A DNA stretch of 8,433 nt from Chryseobacterium gleum (lineage in GTDB: Bacteria > Bacteroidota > Bacteroidia > Flavobacteriales_D > Sanyastnellaceae). Shown one piece after another: positions 6,472 through 8,433 of this stretch. The stretch is taken from NCBI GenBank assembly GCA_945878835.1, contig CAMCUG010000052.1:1-8433 (forward strand), in the 5' to 3' direction. The position numbers and the translations under genes are program-made. Each line of letters starts with the position of its first letter. The first letter of the stretch is position 1. The notes beneath the pieces were generated by a model. It did no database searches, had not been told where the DNA came from, and saw nothing but the letters and a program-made list of their open reading frames with translations.

Positions 6472-7473
6472 TTGAATAAAGAATCCGTACAGTCGTTCTT
6501 CAGCTCATTGTCTGAAAAAACTATTTTGGTGGTTGGTGATGTTATGATAGACGCTTATTTGTGGGGGAAAGTTGAACGCATTTCTCCAGAAGCTCCCGTT
6601 CCCATTGTTCACATTCAGAAGAAAGAAAATCGTTTAGGAGGCGCCGCCAACGTGGCTTTGAATGTAAATAGTCTGGGTGCGAAAGCAATTATGTGTTCTG
6701 TGGTTGGTGACGGATCGAAGGGAGATATTTTCCGAAAGACAGCAAAGGATTTAGGTTTTAGTACTGAAGGAATTATTGATTCAACGGAGCGAATGACAAC
6801 CGTTAAGACGCGAGTTATTTCGGGCGGACATCATATTGTTCGAATTGACGATGAGATTACTTGGCCGCTATCGGCAACAGACGAGCGAAATTTACTCGAT
6901 TGCATAGATCAGATTTTAAGCAAACAAAAAGTAGATGCAATAGTATTTGAAGACTACGACAAAGGAGTTTTGACTGAAAAAGTAATTACACAGGTCATAG
7001 CGAAAGCGAAGGCTTTGAATATTCCAGTAAGCGTAGATCCTAAATTGAAAAATTTCAAGAATTACATAGGCTGTTCACTTTTCAAACCGAATTTTAAAGA
7101 ACTGAAGGAAGGTATGAAGGTTGAATTCTCAGCTGACAATACAACTGCCATTGAACAATCTTTGGTGAATTTGCGAAATGAATTGAAAGTCGAAGGCGTT
7201 ATTCTTACCCGTTCGGAGCACGGCGTAACCTCATTCGATGGTGAGAATTTTTCTACTCATTCGGCGCACAAACGTGAAATAGTAGACGTTTCAGGAGCAG
7301 GTGATACTGTAATTGCAGTGGCTACTTTGGCGTTGGCTTCCAATTGGAACTTGTCTGACATTGCAGAGATTGCGAATCTAGCAGGAGGATTGGTGTGTGA
7401 GAAAGTGGGTGTGGTGCCAATCGATAAAGAATTATTAAAGTTGGAAGCAGAACGAATTGCTGTTTCAGTTTGA
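6472..7473 (+). CDS. PfkB-family kinase resembling the heptose-7-phosphate kinase domain of HldE (RfaE)
   Basis: This 333-residue sugar kinase is most like the N-terminal half of E. coli HldE, which phosphorylates D-glycero-beta-D-manno-heptose 7-phosphate at C1 for the LPS-core sugar ADP-heptose. Matching blocks are VVGDVMIDAYLWG at 20-32, ERISPEAPVPIV at 35-46, RLGGAANVALN at 54-64, EDYDKGVL at 160-167, VDPK at 188-191, FKPNFKEL at 204-211, LTRSEHGV at 245-252, and VSGAGDTVIAVA at 273-284 with catalytic base Asp278. The C-terminal cytidylyltransferase domain of HldE is absent, so this is a stand-alone kinase. The start is TTG at 6472: no ATG occurs before residue 25, which is already inside the core, and the leader MNKESVQSFF is normal for the family. 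It sits one base after the aminotransferase stop. The substrate is inferred from similarity only; another sugar phosphate is possible. Confidence 0.85.
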   Translation: MNKESVQSFFSSLSEKTILVVGDVMIDAYLWGKVERISPEAPVPIVHIQKKENRLGGAANVALNVNSLGAKAIMCSVVGDGSKGDIFRKTAKDLGFSTEGIIDSTERMTTVKTRVISGGHHIVRIDDEITWPLSATDERNLLDCIDQILSKQKVDAIVFEDYDKGVLTEKVITQVIAKAKALNIPVSVDPKLKNFKNYIGCSLFKPNFKELKEGMKVEFSADNTTAIEQSLVNLRNELKVEGVILTRSEHGVTSFDGENFSTHSAHKREIVDVSGAGDTVIAVATLALASNWNLSDIAEIANLAGGLVCEKVGVVPIDKELLKLEAERIAVSV

Positions 7474-7478
7474 ACAAA

Positions 7479-7505
7479 ATCGATGTAAGTCGAATTGATG
7501 TAAGT
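7479..7505 (+). repeat. Short imperfect direct repeat, two 12-base units, just before the ubiE ATG
   Basis: ATCGATGTAAGT at 7479-7490 recurs as ATTGATGTAAGT at 7494-7505, with 11 of 12 bases identical and a 15-base period. It ends exactly at the ATG at 7506. If translation began at the upstream TTG 7470, the repeat would encode IDVSRIDVS in the same frame as ubiE. It is more likely leader sequence between the kinase stop and the methyltransferase start. Confidence 0.6.
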
Positions 7506-8231
7506 ATGGAAACAGTCAAGCCCTACAATCAAGGTGGAAAGAAGGAAGAGGTTGAGCAAATGTTCGATCAAATTGCACACAGCTATGATTTTTTAAATCA
7601 CTTCTTTTCGCTGGGAATCGATATCATCTGGCGCAAACGTGCCATTCGTATTTTGAAGAAATATGAGCCGAAGAAAGTACTGGATGTGGCTACAGGAACA
7701 GCTGATTTCGCGCTTCAAGCGGTGAAGTCGAAGTTGAACGCTTCTTCAATCGTTGGTGTAGATATTTCAGAAGGTATGTTGGAAGTGGGAAGGAAGAAAG
7801 TGAAGGAGAGAGGCTTCGAACAAATTATTGAATTGCGAAGAGGAGATTCGGAAAATCTTCCTTTTGAAGATCATGCGTTCGACGCTTATACAGTTGCTTT
7901 CGGTGTGCGGAATTTCGAAAATCTTGAACAAGGCATGCGTGAAATGTTGCGCGTACTTCGTCCGAATGGAGTAGGGGTAGTTTTAGAATTTTCCCGTCCG
8001 AAACATTTTCCCATTAAACAATTATTCGGATTTTATTTCAAGTTCATTATGCCAACTTTAGGCAAGTGGGTATCGAAAGACAGTCGCGCGTATGCTTATC
8101 TTCCAGAATCAGTCGCTCAGTTTCCTTCTGGAAAAGATTTTTTAACTGTGATGGAAAAGGTTGGATACAAGAGTGTGCGCTGCATTCCATTAAGCGGCGG
8201 TATTGCGAGTATTTACATTGGTGAAAAGTGA
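7506..8231 (+). CDS. ubiE: UbiE/MenG, demethylmenaquinone C-methyltransferase
   Basis: This 241-residue SAM-dependent enzyme performs the C-methylation that turns demethylmenaquinone into menaquinone. Bacteroidota normally respire with menaquinone, so the MenG role is the expected one. From ATG 7506, the N-terminal block EEVEQMFDQIAHSYDFLNHFFSLGID at 14-39 is the UbiE signature region. SAM motif I is VLDVATGTADF at 58-68, the acidic loop is GVDISEGML at 84-92, and the second UbiE signature is AFDAYTVAFGVRNFENL at 124-140, followed by MLRVLRPNG at 147-155 and the C-terminal LSGGIASIYIGEK. I chose ATG 7506 because METVKPYN matches the usual start and length. An in-frame TTG at 7470 would add 12 residues and overlap the kinase stop (TTGA). 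The stop overlaps the aroA GTG by four bases, which points to translational coupling. Confidence 0.93.
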   Translation: METVKPYNQGGKKEEVEQMFDQIAHSYDFLNHFFSLGIDIIWRKRAIRILKKYEPKKVLDVATGTADFALQAVKSKLNASSIVGVDISEGMLEVGRKKVKERGFEQIIELRRGDSENLPFEDHAFDAYTVAFGVRNFENLEQGMREMLRVLRPNGVGVVLEFSRPKHFPIKQLFGFYFKFIMPTLGKWVSKDSRAYAYLPESVAQFPSGKDFLTVMEKVGYKSVRCIPLSGGIASIYIGEK

Positions 8232-8433
8232 AAATAGAAATTCTTCCTTCGGAAATTAGTGGAGTCGTTTCGGCTCCTGCATCGAAGAGCATTGCACAAC
8301 GATACGTGGCCGCCGCTTTGCTTGCCGCCGGAGAAACAACCATTCGTCATTATCCGAATTCAGAAGATCCTTTTCATGCGCGGAAGTTGGCCGAGTCGCT
8401 GGGTGCAATTGTTCAACTTTCAAAAAGCACATT
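8228..8433 (+). CDS. aroA: AroA, 3-phosphoshikimate 1-carboxyvinyltransferase (EPSP synthase), 3' end cut by window edge
   Basis: The first 68 codons of an open frame run off the right edge. They begin at GTG 8228, which overlaps the UbiE stop as GTGA. The translation starts VKIEILPSEISGVVSAPASKS, and the block SAPASKSIAQRYVAAALLAAG matches the N-terminal EPSP synthase motif, where the lysine and serine of SKS contact phosphoenolpyruvate and shikimate-3-phosphate. It is followed by TTIRHYPNSED and ARKLAESLGA, also in register with the family. Known role: the penultimate step of the shikimate pathway, leading to chorismate for aromatic amino acids and menaquinone. This fits its position right behind ubiE. 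Start choice is supported by the absence of an ATG nearby and by the typical KIEI opening. The rest of the protein, including the remaining active-site residues, lies outside the window. Confidence 0.88.
   Translation, partial: MKIEILPSEISGVVSAPASKSIAQRYVAAALLAAGETTIRHYPNSEDPFHARKLAESLGAIVQLSKST

Overview
This window is a compact, all-plus-strand stretch of housekeeping genes from a member of the Bacteroidota, most likely a Flavobacteriales-type marine or freshwater lineage. The assignment rests on the protein styles (TlpA, GrpE, DnaJ, PaaI and UbiE all read as Bacteroidota versions), on two copies of the phylum's TAnnTTTG promoter element, on the lack of clear Shine-Dalgarno sequences, and on the use of TTG and GTG starts. 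There are no RNA genes, insertion sequences, CRISPR arrays or signs of recent transfer. All the main genes are intact apart from those cut by the two window edges.

Layout: (1) Positions 2-472 are the 3' end of a TlpA/thioredoxin-like gene. It is closed by a strong intrinsic terminator at 496-527, which overlaps a promoter-like element at 488-495. (2) Positions 598-5213 form a tight five-gene unit: grpE, dnaJ, truA, an MsbA-like ABC exporter and a PaaI-type hotdog thioesterase, with gaps of 2, 7 and 3 bases and a 1-base overlap. (3) Positions 5253-8433 form a second tight unit: class I aminotransferase, heptose-7-phosphate-kinase-like PfkB protein, ubiE/menG and the 5' part of aroA. It starts right behind a TAnnTTTG element and shows stop/start overlaps or near-contacts. 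No terminator is visible between units 2 and 3, so read-through is possible.

How the genes work together: unit 2 joins the DnaK co-chaperones (nucleotide exchange factor and J-protein, with dnaK itself elsewhere) to a tRNA-modifying enzyme and an envelope exporter. Unit 3 leans towards chorismate, quinone and envelope metabolism: aroA feeds chorismate, from which menaquinone and aromatic amino acids are made, UbiE/MenG methylates demethylmenaquinone, the aminotransferase could serve aspartate or prephenate, and the PfkB kinase resembles the kinase half of HldE.

The most striking observation is in DnaJ. The zinc-finger domain keeps repeats 2 and 3 intact (zinc site II), while repeat 1 is deleted and both cysteines of repeat 4 are replaced. 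This amounts to a clean loss of zinc site I. Other points are the promoter/terminator overlap before grpE, a possible RNA stem spanning the grpE start codon, a possibly leaderless aminotransferase mRNA, and uncertain or non-ATG starts in unit 3. I found no evidence of a wholly new multi-gene system.
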